Shown here: in pieces, positions 1-8,575 of the stretch
Layout: each line of letters starts with the position of its first letter
Numbering within the stretch: position 1 is the first letter of the stretch
DNA from: Mesorhizobium sp. WSM4904
Lineage (GTDB): Bacteria; Pseudomonadota; Alphaproteobacteria; Rhizobiales; Rhizobiaceae
Direction of reading: 5' to 3'
Assembly (NCBI RefSeq): GCF_029674545.1
Contig: NZ_CP121354.1
Coordinates: 3,543,001-3,607,000, forward strand
DNA length: 64,000 bases
Position numbers and translations under genes: made by a program
Notes under the pieces: model-generated
The model's input: the letters and a program-made list of their open reading frames with translations, nothing else
Database searches by the model: none
Told to the model about the DNA's origin: nothing

Positions 1-1068
1 CCGATCCGCCGCTACGCCATCGGATTCGTCTCCTCACCGTCGGTGGTCAGCGTGAACGCCCGTGTCTCCAGCCAGATCGTGTCGATCGCAGTGAAGGACG
101 GGCAAATGGTCAAGGCCGGCGACCTCCTCTTCGCGCTCGATGATCGCGCGCTGAAGGCGCAGCTTGCCAAGGACCAGGCGACGCTCGCCAAGGACCAGGC
201 GCTGTTGGTGAGCGCCCAGGCCGATCTGCAGCGCGCCAAGGATCTCGTCGCCAGGCAGGCCGGCACGCAGCAGACCTACGATCAGGCGCTAGCAGCGCAG
301 AAGTCCGCGGCCGCGACCATAGACGCCGACAAGGCGACGATCGATTTCGATACGGTCCAGCTCAGCTATGCGACGATCACAGCGCCGATCGCCGGCAGGC
401 TCGGCGCCGTCAATGTCGCAGTCGGCGATCTGGTCACCACCAGCAACGGCAACTCAAGCAGCACGACGCCGCTCGTCACCATCACGCAGATGGACCCGCT
501 GCAGGTGAATTTCACGCTGCCGGAAGGCGACCTTGCCTTGTTGCACAAGGAGTTGGCGAACCCGCAGCAAGGGGACGTGACGCTGACCAAGGACGGCAAT
601 CCGACGCCGATCGGCAAGGGCACGCTCGACTTCGTCGATTCCAGCGTCGACACCGCCTCCGGCACCATCGCCACGCGGGCGAGCATACCGAACTCCGATC
701 TTTCGCTTTGGCCGGGCCAATATGTGAACGTCGTGCTCGACGCCGGCACGATGCCGCAGATGACCTCGGTGCCGACGGTCGCGGTGCAGCCCAGTCAGAA
801 GGGCTCCTTCGTCTATGTCGTCAAGCCCGACAACACAGTCGAGATGCGGCCGGTGCAAGTGGCGCTGACGGAAGGCGAAAACAGCGCCATCAGCCAGGGG
901 CTGAAGAGCGGTGAGAAAGTCGTCGTCGAAGGTCAGACCAGGCTGAAGGACGGCGCCGCCGTCCACGAAGGCAAGACCGCCGGCAACGGCGCCGATCAAG
1001 CCACTCCCAAGGTCGCGGAAGCCGACAAGGCGAGTGGTGCTGACAAGGCGGGCGGGGCGCGGCCATGA
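1..1068 (+). CDS. RND efflux periplasmic adaptor (HlyD/MdtA-like), 5' partial
   Basis: Periplasmic adaptor that links an inner-membrane RND pump to an outer-membrane channel. The frame is open from the first base, so the true start lies upstream; the GTG at 43 is internal. Visible parts in order: the end of the first lipoyl half-motif (residues about 15-45), a helical hairpin rich in Ala, Gln, Lys and Asp (about 50-115), the second lipoyl half with YATITAPIAGRLGAV, then beta-barrel and membrane-proximal domains. The tail is Ala/Lys/Asp-rich. The TGA overlaps the ATG of the pump gene (ATGA), so the two are translationally coupled. Substrate cannot be read from sequence. Confidence 0.9.
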   Translation, partial: PIRRYAIGFVSSPSVVSVNARVSSQIVSIAVKDGQMVKAGDLLFALDDRALKAQLAKDQATLAKDQALLVSAQADLQRAKDLVARQAGTQQTYDQALAAQKSAAATIDADKATIDFDTVQLSYATITAPIAGRLGAVNVAVGDLVTTSNGNSSSTTPLVTITQMDPLQVNFTLPEGDLALLHKELANPQQGDVTLTKDGNPTPIGKGTLDFVDSSVDTASGTIATRASIPNSDLSLWPGQYVNVVLDAGTMPQMTSVPTVAVQPSQKGSFVYVVKPDNTVEMRPVQVALTEGENSAISQGLKSGEKVVVEGQTRLKDGAAVHEGKTAGNGADQATPKVAEADKASGADKAGGARP

Positions 1069-4000
1069 TCTCCGAATTCTGCATACGCAGACCCGTCGCC
1101 ACGCTGCTGATGTCGTTCGCCCTCGTGCTGGGCGGTATCTTTGCCTACAAGTTCCTGCCGGTCGCGGCGCTGCCGAGCGCCGAATTTCCGGTGGTCAACG
1201 TCTCGGCCCAGCTGCCCGGCGCTTCGCCGGAGACGATGGCGACGTCCGTTGCGACGCCGCTCATCAAACAGTTCTCCACGATCGCCGGCATCGATTCGAT
1301 CTCGACCACCAACTCGCTCGGCCAGACCTCGATCGCCATTCAGTTCGTGCTCAACCGCAACATCGACGCGGCGGCCGCGGATGTGCAGGCGGCGATCGCG
1401 CGCACGCAAAGATCGCTGCCGCCGGAAATGACCGCGCCGCCGAGCTATCGCAAGGTCAATCCGGCCGACGCGCCGATCCTGCTGATGTCGCTGGTCAGCG
1501 ACACGGTCCCGCTGACCGATCTCGACGCCTTCGCCGAAAACGTCATCTCGCCGTCGCTGTCGACCATCGACGGCGTGGCGCAGGTCTCGATCTTCGGCCA
1601 GCAGAAATATGCGGTGCGCATCCAGATCGATCCGACCGCGCTTGCCGCGCGCGGCATCTCGATCGATCAGCTGCAGGCGGCTATCGCGTCGGCCAACAGC
1701 AACACACCGCTCGGCGTGCTGCAGAACAACAAGCAGCAGCTCACCATCACCGCCAACACCCAACTCGACAACGCCGCCGGGTTCTCCGACCTGATCATCG
1801 CCACCAAGAACGGCCACCCGGTGCGGCTGGGCGAGGTGACCCGCGTCGTCAATTCGGTGCAGACCACGACCACCGCAAGCTGGTACGATGGTACCCGCGC
1901 GATCATCATGGCCGTGCAGCGCCAGCCCGACGCCAACACCGTCGACGTCGTCGACAAGGTCAAGGCGATGCTGCCGTCCTTCCAGGACCAGATGCCGGCC
2001 GCCGCCAGCATCAAGCTGCTCAACGATCGTTCGACCTCGATCCGCCAGGCTGTCGACGACGTGCAGTTCACACTGCTTTTGACCGTCGCCCTGGTGGTGA
2101 TGGTGATATTCGTCTTCCTGCGCCGGCTGACCGCGACGATCATCCCGGCCGTGGCCGTGCCGATCTCGCTGATCGCCACGCTGGGCGCGATGTTCCTGTT
2201 CGGCTTCTCGATCGACAACATCTCGCTGATGGGTCTCACGCTCGCCGTCGGCCTCGTCGTGGACGATGCCATCGTCATGCTCGAAAACATCTTCCGTCAC
2301 ATGGAAGACGATGGGCTGTCGGCCTTCGACGCTTCGCTGAAGGGAGCGCGCGAGATCGGCTTCACCATCATCTCGATCTCGATCTCGCTGGTGGCGGTGT
2401 TCATCCCCGTGCTTCTGATGGGCGGCGTCATCGGCCGCATCTTCAATGAATTCGCGGTCGTGGTGACGGTCGCCATCCTGGCGTCGATGTTCGTGTCGCT
2501 GACGCTGACGCCGATGCTGTGCTCGCGGCTGCTGTCGGTGACCAAAGCCGACCGCGAGGCGCATGGTGAAGGCCACGGCCGTGACCTCTTCACGCGCGGC
2601 TACGACTGGCTGCTCAGCTTCTGCCTGCGGCACACCTTCTTCGTGTTCCTCGTCTTCATCGGCACGGCGGCGGCGTCGGTCTGGCTGATCCAAGCCTCGC
2701 CGAAGGGCTTCTTCCCGCAGGAGGACATCGGCCAGATTTCGGTGACGACGATGGCCCGGCAGGACATTTCCTTCGACGCCATGGTGAAGCTGCAGGGCCA
2801 GGTGGCGAATGTCTTCGCGCATTCGCCTTACGTGGCGCATGTGGCCTGGTCGGCCGGCAGCGGCAACAACGCGCTGAACCAGGGCCAGCTCTATGTGCAG
2901 CTGAAGGACAAGGACCAGAGGCCCAATATCGAGAAGGTGCTCTCGGACTTGCGGCGGCAACTGGCCGGCGTCGCCGGCATCGAGACCTATATGCAGCCGG
3001 TTCAGAATCTCCGGCTGGGTTCGCGCTCTTCCGCCAGCGCCTACCAGCTCGTGGTTCAGGGCCTCGATACCGGCCAGACCGATATCTGGGCGCAGAAGCT
3101 CAACGATGCGATGGCGGCGGACCACACGACATTCACCGACGTCACCAGCGATCTGCAGAACAACGCCCTGCAGGCGACGCTGGTGGTCGACCGCGACAAG
3201 GCCGCCCAGCTCGGCGTCGACACCAGCACGCTGCGATCAGCCCTCTATGGCGGTTTCGGTACCGATCAGGTTTCAACCATTTTCGGTTCGGCCGACAGCT
3301 ATGAGGTGATCACAGAGCTCGATCCGAACATCGAGTGGTCGCCAGAGCGCATGCTGGCCATCCAGGTGAGGACGGCGAGCGGCAGCCTGGTGCCGCTCGG
3401 CGCCTTCGCCCATGTCGATCGCACGGCAGGCGCGCTGACTGTCAACCAGCTCGGCCAGCTGCCGGCGGTGACGATCTCCTACAACCTGCCGCAGGGCGTG
3501 TCGCTCGGCGACACAGTGACCCGCATCGACCAGCTGAAAGAGCAGATCGGCATGCCGAAGGCGATCTCGACCAGCTTCGCCGGCACGGCAAAGACTTTCC
3601 AGGATTCGCTCGCCAATCAGGGCCTGCTGATCGGCGGCGCGATCCTGACGATCTATATCGTACTCGGCATGCTCTATGAGAGCTTCATCCATCCGCTCAC
3701 CATCCTCACCGGCCTGCCGTCGGCGGTGCTTGGCGCGGTGCTGGCTCTGCGCTTCGCCGGCATGGACCTGTCGGTCATCGCGGTGATCGGCATCCTGATG
3801 CTGATAGGCATCGTCAAGAAGAACGGCATCATGATGGTCGACGTGGCGCTGGAACTCAGACGGCAAGGCATGTCGGCCACGGATTCCATCCACAGGGCAT
3901 GCCTGATGCGTTTCCGGCCGATCATGATGACGACGCTGGCCGCCTTGATGGGCACGTTCCCGATCGCGCTCGGCACCGGCGCCAGCGCCGAGCTGCGCCA

Positions 4001-4223
4001 GCCGCTCGGCATCGCCGTCGTCGGCGGCCTGCTCGCCTCGCAGGCGCTCACGCTGTTCGTCACGCCGGTGATCTACGTCTATTTCGAAAACTTCTCCGGC
4101 TGGCTGCTCGGCTTCTCGTCGAAGAAGAGCCGGCCGGCGCTGCACGCGGTCGAGCCTGTCGAGCAGCGTTCGCTGTTCGACTCCGACGAAGAAGCCGAGC
4201 CGAAAAAGGTGGCTGCAGAGTAG
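1065..4223 (+). CDS. RND efflux pump permease, HAE-1 family (MdtB/MdtC-like)
   Basis: Proton-driven inner-membrane transporter of 1052 residues, the normal length for the HAE-1 (AcrB/MdtBC) family. It opens with FCIRRPVATLLMSFALVLGG (transmembrane segment 1) and PVAALPSAEFPVV, a family hallmark. A cluster of segments follows at about 335-540 with the conserved GLVVDDAIVMLENIFRHME stretch (proton-relay aspartates). A second periplasmic domain and a second membrane half (about 860-1020, with GIVKKNGIMMVD) complete the duplicated fold. It starts inside the stop codon of the adaptor gene. No outer-membrane factor gene is in the window. Export of hydrophobic or antibiotic compounds is inferred from family only. 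Confidence 0.93.
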   Translation: MISEFCIRRPVATLLMSFALVLGGIFAYKFLPVAALPSAEFPVVNVSAQLPGASPETMATSVATPLIKQFSTIAGIDSISTTNSLGQTSIAIQFVLNRNIDAAAADVQAAIARTQRSLPPEMTAPPSYRKVNPADAPILLMSLVSDTVPLTDLDAFAENVISPSLSTIDGVAQVSIFGQQKYAVRIQIDPTALAARGISIDQLQAAIASANSNTPLGVLQNNKQQLTITANTQLDNAAGFSDLIIATKNGHPVRLGEVTRVVNSVQTTTTASWYDGTRAIIMAVQRQPDANTVDVVDKVKAMLPSFQDQMPAAASIKLLNDRSTSIRQAVDDVQFTLLLTVALVVMVIFVFLRRLTATIIPAVAVPISLIATLGAMFLFGFSIDNISLMGLTLAVGLVVDDAIVMLENIFRHMEDDGLSAFDASLKGAREIGFTIISISISLVAVFIPVLLMGGVIGRIFNEFAVVVTVAILASMFVSLTLTPMLCSRLLSVTKADREAHGEGHGRDLFTRGYDWLLSFCLRHTFFVFLVFIGTAAASVWLIQASPKGFFPQEDIGQISVTTMARQDISFDAMVKLQGQVANVFAHSPYVAHVAWSAGSGNNALNQGQLYVQLKDKDQRPNIEKVLSDLRRQLAGVAGIETYMQPVQNLRLGSRSSASAYQLVVQGLDTGQTDIWAQKLNDAMAADHTTFTDVTSDLQNNALQATLVVDRDKAAQLGVDTSTLRSALYGGFGTDQVSTIFGSADSYEVITELDPNIEWSPERMLAIQVRTASGSLVPLGAFAHVDRTAGALTVNQLGQLPAVTISYNLPQGVSLGDTVTRIDQLKEQIGMPKAISTSFAGTAKTFQDSLANQGLLIGGAILTIYIVLGMLYESFIHPLTILTGLPSAVLGAVLALRFAGMDLSVIAVIGILMLIGIVKKNGIMMVDVALELRRQGMSATDSIHRACLMRFRPIMMTTLAALMGTFPIALGTGASAELRQPLGIAVVGGLLASQALTLFVTPVIYVYFENFSGWLLGFSSKKSRPALHAVEPVEQRSLFDSDEEAEPKKVAAE

Positions 4224-4287
4224 GCCACCGCTTCTGGCCCAAGGCGTGGTGCTTGCGGCGGCTTGTCGGCGATCCTAGTCTGGTGCC

Positions 4288-4893
4288 ATGTCCCATGATC
4301 ACGACCACGACAACGAGCTCGACCCGTTCGCGGCGCGCGTGCGCGCGCTCGAGACGATCCTGACCCAGAAAGGCCTGATCGACCCGGCGGCCATCGACGT
4401 CATCGTCGATACCTACGAGACGAAGATCGGCCCGCGCAACGGCGCAAGGGTGGTGGCCAAGGCCTGGAGCGATCCCGCCTATGCCGAATGGCTGAAGCGC
4501 GACGCGACGGCGGCGATCGAATCGCTCTCCTATAGCGGCCGCCAGGGTGAGCACATGCAGGCCGTTTTCAACACCGAGGAGACGCACAACCTCGTCGTCT
4601 GCACGCTCTGCTCCTGCTACCCGTGGTCGGTGCTCGGCCTGCCGCCGGTCTGGTACAAGGCGCCGCCTTACCGCTCGCGAGCCGTCATCGATCCGCGCAG
4701 CGTGTTGGAGGAGTTCGGGCTGACGCTGCCCAAGGATAAGAAGATCCGCGTCTGGGATTCGACCGCCGAGCTGCGCTATCTGGTGGTGCCGATGCGCCCT
4801 GAAGGCACCGAGAGCTGGAGCGAGGAACAGCTTGCCGGGCTGGTCAGCCGCGACGCGATGATCGGCACGGCACTCGCCAAAGAGCCGGGATGA
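4288..4893 (+). CDS. nthA: Nitrile hydratase alpha subunit, cobalt type
   Basis: Catalytic subunit that hydrates nitriles to amides in the cytoplasm as an alpha-beta dimer. It has 201 residues, a usual length. The metal claw motif VCTLCSC is present; Thr at its second variable position marks the cobalt type (iron enzymes have Ser). The second and third cysteines of the claw are the ones oxidised in characterised enzymes. Downstream it carries [16 protein letters not shown], also a family signature. The beta subunit starts 13 bases after the stop and an accessory gene follows, so the three form one operon. No amidase gene lies nearby to use the product. Confidence 0.95.
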   Translation: MSHDHDHDNELDPFAARVRALETILTQKGLIDPAAIDVIVDTYETKIGPRNGARVVAKAWSDPAYAEWLKRDATAAIESLSYSGRQGEHMQAVFNTEETHNLVVCTLCSCYPWSVLGLPPVWYKAPPYRSRAVIDPRSVLEEFGLTLPKDKKIRVWDSTAELRYLVVPMRPEGTESWSEEQLAGLVSRDAMIGTALAKEPG

Positions 4894-4906
4894 GGGAGGA
4901 GCCGGC

Positions 4907-5566
4907 ATGAACGGGCCGCAGGATCTCGGCGGGCAGATGGGGTTCGGACCGGTCGCGCCCGAAAAGGACGAGCCCTATTTCCACGCCGAATGGGAAAAGC
5001 GCGCGCTCGGCGTGACGCTCACCGCCGGCGCCATGGGCGCCTGGAACATAGACGAGAGCCGGCATGCGCGGGAATCGCTGCATCCGGCCGACTATTACGC
5101 CTCGAGCTACTACCAGATCTGGATCAAGGCGCTGGAGACGCTCTTGAAGCGTCACGGCTTTGTTAGCGAGGGCGACCTCGCGGCCGGCAAGGGGGTCGAT
5201 CCGGCCGCGACGCCCAAGCGCGTGCTGAAGGCGGCGGACGTGCCGGCGGTGCTCGCCAAGGGCGGGCCGTGCGACCGACCGGTCGCCGCGCCGGCGCGAT
5301 TCCGAGCAGGCGATCGCGTGCGGACGAAGAATTTCAACCCCACCGGGCATACGCGCCTGCCGCGCTACGCGCGCGGCAAGAACGGAACGGTCGAGGCGGT
5401 GCGCGACGGCTTCGTGTTCCCCGACAGCAATGCGCATGGCATGGGCGAGAACCCGCAATGGGTCTATACGGTGGCTTTCGACGGCGCGGAGATCTGGGGC
5501 GAGGGCGCCGATCCGACTTTGATCGTCTCCATCGATGCCTGGGAGAGCTATCTTGAGCCGGCCTAA
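4907..5566 (+). CDS. nthB: Nitrile hydratase beta subunit
   Basis: Structural partner of the alpha subunit; its arginines contact the oxidised cysteines of the metal claw. It has 219 residues, with the N-terminal opening MNGPQDLGGQMGFGPV that is diagnostic for the family, a helical middle (YYQIWIKALETLLKRHG) and an SH3-like C-terminal barrel with GDRVRTKNFNPTGHTRLPRY and a GENPQWVYTVAFDG stretch. A GAGG ribosome-binding site lies before the ATG. The 3' end overlaps the accessory gene. In iron or cobalt enzymes this order (alpha, beta, activator) is common. Confidence 0.95.
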   Translation: MNGPQDLGGQMGFGPVAPEKDEPYFHAEWEKRALGVTLTAGAMGAWNIDESRHARESLHPADYYASSYYQIWIKALETLLKRHGFVSEGDLAAGKGVDPAATPKRVLKAADVPAVLAKGGPCDRPVAAPARFRAGDRVRTKNFNPTGHTRLPRYARGKNGTVEAVRDGFVFPDSNAHGMGENPQWVYTVAFDGAEIWGEGADPTLIVSIDAWESYLEPA

Positions 5567-5903
5567 GAGCGAACGGCCGACGGTTTTCGACGATCCGGTG
5601 TTTGCGGAGCCATGGCAGGCGGAAGCTTTCGCCATGACGGTCGCGCTGCACGACAAGGGCCTGTTTTCGTGGAGCGAGTGGGCGGATGCATTGTCGGCCG
5701 AGGTGAAGAAACCGGACGCCGCAAGCGACGGCCACGACTATTACGAGCACTGGCTGGCGGCGCTGGAAAAGCTGCTGTCGTCAAAAGGCATCGCCGGCAA
5801 GGGCGAGGTCGACGAACTCGCCGCCGCCTGGGAACGCGCCGCACACGCCACCCCGCACGGCAAGCCGATCCTGCTGGAAAACGATCCGGGGCCTAGCAGG
5901 TAG
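5553..5903 (+). CDS. Nitrile hydratase accessory protein (beta-like metallochaperone)
   Basis: Small protein (116 residues from a TTG at 5553; 122 if the in-frame ATG at 5535 is used) that looks like the N-terminal half of a nitrile hydratase beta subunit: FAEPWQAEAFAMTVALHDKG, FSWSEWADAL, YYEHWLAALEKLLSSKG. Such proteins bind alpha and deliver cobalt by swapping places with beta. I prefer the TTG because the shorter overlap (14 bases) leaves a normal family N-terminus (LSRPKSERPTVFDDPVF). It ends the operon; 147 bases without a gene follow. Confidence 0.85.
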   Translation: MSRPKSERPTVFDDPVFAEPWQAEAFAMTVALHDKGLFSWSEWADALSAEVKKPDAASDGHDYYEHWLAALEKLLSSKGIAGKGEVDELAAAWERAAHATPHGKPILLENDPGPSR

Positions 5904-6050
5904 CATGGACTCCAACAGGCTTGTTCCCTTTACGTTCTTGTTTGCTGCTGATAGCGTGCCGGGCCGGTAGCAAATGAGATCATCGCCGGCGATACTGGTG
6001 ATGGGACGTCCAATCTTGTATTTCGCTCGCGAATCCGGTCTGTCGGGCTG

Positions 6051-7178
6051 ATGGAATTCTCTCCCCAACAGGACGAGGCTCTGAAGGCGGTCGGGCGCTG
6101 GCTGAAGGACGGCCGGCCGCAGGTCTTTCGCCTGTTCGGCTATGCCGGCACCGGCAAGACGACGCTGGCGCGCTATTTCGCCGAGCATGTCGACGGGCAG
6201 GTGCAGTTCGCCGCCTTCACCGGCAAGGCTGCCCAGGTGCTGCGCTCCAAGGGTGCGATCAACGCGCGCACCATCCACTCGCTGATCTACCGGCCGAGGG
6301 GCGAGGAATCGGTCGAGGACGAAGTGACCGGCAAGACCTCGATCTCGCCGACCTTCGCGCTCAACCGGCAAAGTCCGATCGCGCGCGCCAAGCTGGTCGT
6401 CATCGACGAGTGCTCGATGGTCGACGAGCAGCTTGGCCGCGACCTGATGAGCTTCGGCACGCCGATCCTCGTTCTGGGCGACCCCGCGCAGCTGCCGCCG
6501 ATCTCGGGCGGCGGCTTCTTCACCGAGCACGAGCCGGATGTGCTGCTCACCGAAATCCATCGCCAGGCACGCGACAATCCGATCATCCGGCTGGCGCTCG
6601 ACGTGCGCGAGGGCCGCGAGTTCATGCATGGCGACTATGGCACTGCGCAGGTGATCGGCAGAGAAGGCGTCAACCAGGAGCTCGTGCTGAAGGCGGACCA
6701 GGTGCTGGTCGGCACCAACCGCACGCGGCGCCGCTATAACCAGCGGCTGCGCGAGCTGAAGGGTTTCAATGCCGACTATCCGCAGGCCGGCGACAAGCTG
6801 GTGTGTCTGCGCAACGATCCGGCCAAGGGGCTGCTCAACGGCTCGCTGTGGAAGGTGATGACCTCGTCGCGCGAGACGGTGAAGCCCGGCATCAACCTGC
6901 TGGTCTCGCCGGAGGAGGACGATCCCGACCGCGGCGTCGCCAAGATCAAGCTTTTGAAGGCGGCGTTCGAGGATCCGGACGCCGAAATCCCCTGGCAGCA
7001 GAAGAAGCGCTTCGATGATTTCGACTACGGCTATGCGCTGACGGTGCACAAGGCGCAGGGCTCGCAATGGAACGACGTCGTGCTGTTCGACGAGAGCTGG
7101 GCGTTCAAGGAGACAAGGCAGCGCTGGCTCTATACGGCGATCACCCGCGCGGCCGAGCGGCTGACAATCGTGCGATGA
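6051..7178 (+). CDS. RecD-like ATP-dependent DNA helicase (AAA / UvrD_C_2)
   Basis: Superfamily 1 helicase of 375 residues, much shorter than full RecD or RecD2. Walker A is GYAGTGKTTLARYF (about residues 28-41); Walker B is KLVVIDECSMVDEQ (about 113-126); motif III is LVLGDPAQLPPISGGG; a Q-type arginine motif follows in EIHRQARDNPI. The C-terminal UvrD_C_2 domain has FDYGYALTVHKAQGSQWNDV and YTAITRAAERLTIV. It has no nuclease domain. Stand-alone proteins of this form are common in alphaproteobacteria and their role in repair or replication is not defined. It is flanked by unrelated genes. Confidence 0.85.
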   Translation: MEFSPQQDEALKAVGRWLKDGRPQVFRLFGYAGTGKTTLARYFAEHVDGQVQFAAFTGKAAQVLRSKGAINARTIHSLIYRPRGEESVEDEVTGKTSISPTFALNRQSPIARAKLVVIDECSMVDEQLGRDLMSFGTPILVLGDPAQLPPISGGGFFTEHEPDVLLTEIHRQARDNPIIRLALDVREGREFMHGDYGTAQVIGREGVNQELVLKADQVLVGTNRTRRRYNQRLRELKGFNADYPQAGDKLVCLRNDPAKGLLNGSLWKVMTSSRETVKPGINLLVSPEEDDPDRGVAKIKLLKAAFEDPDAEIPWQQKKRFDDFDYGYALTVHKAQGSQWNDVVLFDESWAFKETRQRWLYTAITRAAERLTIVR

Positions 7179-7187
7179 CGTGGCTGG

Positions 7188-7583
7188 TCACGCCGACCTG
7201 GCGCCGAGCCACTGCCACGCCGACGGCTCGTCGTCGCTGTCGAAGTGCCTGAATTCGAAAGGCAAGGTCCTCGGGAAAAAGGCCTGGACATAGGATGCCC
7301 AAGCCGGATCGCCGATCGCGGCGCAGCGCACCACATGTTCGAGCACATGGGCCGCGCCCTGCCGGAGGGTCTCCTGCGATATGCTGGTCCAGTCGATGCT
7401 TCCGTGATCGGTCAGCCGCACCAGCACGTCGATCCTCGGATGCAGCGCATAGGCCGCTTCCAGCAGGCCGAACAGATTTTCGGCGTCGGCCGGCGAAACA
7501 TCCCCGACCACGTCGATGGCGAAAAGTGCGTCTCGGTTGGTGTCGATGCGGCGTATCGCCGGCACAGCATCGAGGGAATTCAC
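7188..7583 (-). CDS. SpoIIAA-like (STAS/SEC14-type) small protein
   Basis: 131-residue cytosolic protein that fits the SpoIIAA-like family (STAS/SEC14 fold, DUF3478): an N-terminal strand (DALFAIDVVGDVSPADAENL), a helix, a central strand (HPRIDVLVRLTD), then a helix and the C-terminal HVVRCAAIGDPAWASYVQAFF and PFEFRHFDSDDEPSAWQWL stretches. The last motif, an acidic turn followed by AWxWL, is typical at the end of this family. I chose the GTG at 7583 because AAGGA sits seven bases before it; a TTG at 7589 is also possible. It converges with the helicase gene and is divergent from pdxJ. No biochemical role is known for the family. Confidence 0.72.
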   Translation of the reverse strand: MNSLDAVPAIRRIDTNRDALFAIDVVGDVSPADAENLFGLLEAAYALHPRIDVLVRLTDHGSIDWTSISQETLRQGAAHVLEHVVRCAAIGDPAWASYVQAFFPRTLPFEFRHFDSDDEPSAWQWLGARSA

Positions 7584-7691
7584 TGGCAAATCCTTGCGTT
7601 GGCCACCATCTCGTCCTCTGGAACACCGGAAACCCTCTATCTGTTCCCTGCAAAGGCGCTATAGATGCGCGCCAGCACAGCGGTTCAGTGT

Positions 7692-7721
7692 TTGACAAGA
7701 TCGCCGAGCCGCTCTGAGTAT
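7692..7721 (+). promoter_or_regulatory. Candidate sigma-70 promoter of pdxJ
   Basis: A perfect -35 hexamer TTGACA lies at 7692-7697, and a weak -10 (GAGTAT) follows 18 bases later at 7716-7721. The pdxJ start is 22 bases further on. The position in the divergent gap fits, but the -10 is poor. Confidence 0.35.
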
Positions 7722-7743
7722 TTGTTCAACTGGACGCCGGATC

Positions 7744-8484
7744 ATGCCCGCAAAGCTTTCAGTCAACCTCAACGCCGTCGCCATGCTGCGCAACCGTCGC
7801 GATCTGCCGTGGCCGAGCGTTACCGGAATTGGCCGCATCGCGCTTGCCGCCGGCGCGCATGGACTGACTGTCCATCCGCGTCCCGACGAGCGGCATACCA
7901 GGCATTCCGACCTGCCGGAAATCAGGGCGCTGATCGACGATGAGTTCCCCAAGGCGGAATTCAACATCGAAGGCTATCCGACCGAGGATTTCCTGGCGCT
8001 TGTCGAGAAGAACCAGCCGGAACAGGTGACGCTGGTGCCGGACGATCCGGCGCAGGCGACGTCGGACCATGGCTGGAATTTCGTCGCCCAGGCCGCGTTC
8101 CTGACGCCGATCGTCAAGCGGCTGAAGAAGGGCGGGTTTCGCGTGTCGCTGTTTTCCGACGCCGATCCGGCCGGCGTGAATGCCGCGCGCGATACCGGCG
8201 CCGACAGGATAGAGCTCTATACCGGGCCCTATGGCGGTTACCATTCCGATACCGCCAAGGCGGCCAAGGAGTTGGAAAGACTGGGAAAGACCGCGGATGC
8301 GGCCCATGCGGCGGGGCTTGAGGTCAATGCCGGCCACGACCTGACCGTGAACAACCTGCCAGCGCTCGCCAAGCGTATCCCGGCATTGGCCGAAGTATCG
8401 ATTGGACATGGGTTGACAGCGGATGCGCTGGAGTATGGCATGGCCGGCACGGTTGGGCGGTTCTTGAAGGCCTGCGGATGGTAG
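7744..8484 (+). CDS. pdxJ: Pyridoxine 5'-phosphate synthase
   Basis: Condenses 1-deoxy-D-xylulose 5-phosphate with 3-amino-2-oxopropyl phosphate to make pyridoxine 5'-phosphate, the last ring-forming step of the DXP-dependent vitamin B6 pathway. The 246 residues form a TIM barrel. Visible signatures: [15 protein letters not shown] at the N-terminus, [14 protein letters not shown] (catalytic His and phosphate-binding Arg), [41 protein letters not shown] and [15 protein letters not shown]. It stands alone here, with no pdxA or acpS next to it; acpS often follows pdxJ in other groups. Confidence 0.96.
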   Translation: MPAKLSVNLNAVAMLRNRRDLPWPSVTGIGRIALAAGAHGLTVHPRPDERHTRHSDLPEIRALIDDEFPKAEFNIEGYPTEDFLALVEKNQPEQVTLVPDDPAQATSDHGWNFVAQAAFLTPIVKRLKKGGFRVSLFSDADPAGVNAARDTGADRIELYTGPYGGYHSDTAKAAKELERLGKTADAAHAAGLEVNAGHDLTVNNLPALAKRIPALAEVSIGHGLTADALEYGMAGTVGRFLKACGW

Positions 8485-8575
8485 GGCGAGGAAGCCTTGC
8501 GTAGTCCCGGCGATTGTCGCGGCTCCAGCGTGTTGCGTGGCCTTCGAGTACCGCGAATCCGATAAAGTGGGGTCA

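Noticed and set aside
996..3125. Minus-strand open frame of 709 codons opposite the RND pump
   Set aside because: It mirrors a well-supported pump gene, is very rich in Arg, His and Asp, and has no family character; typical high-GC antisense frame.
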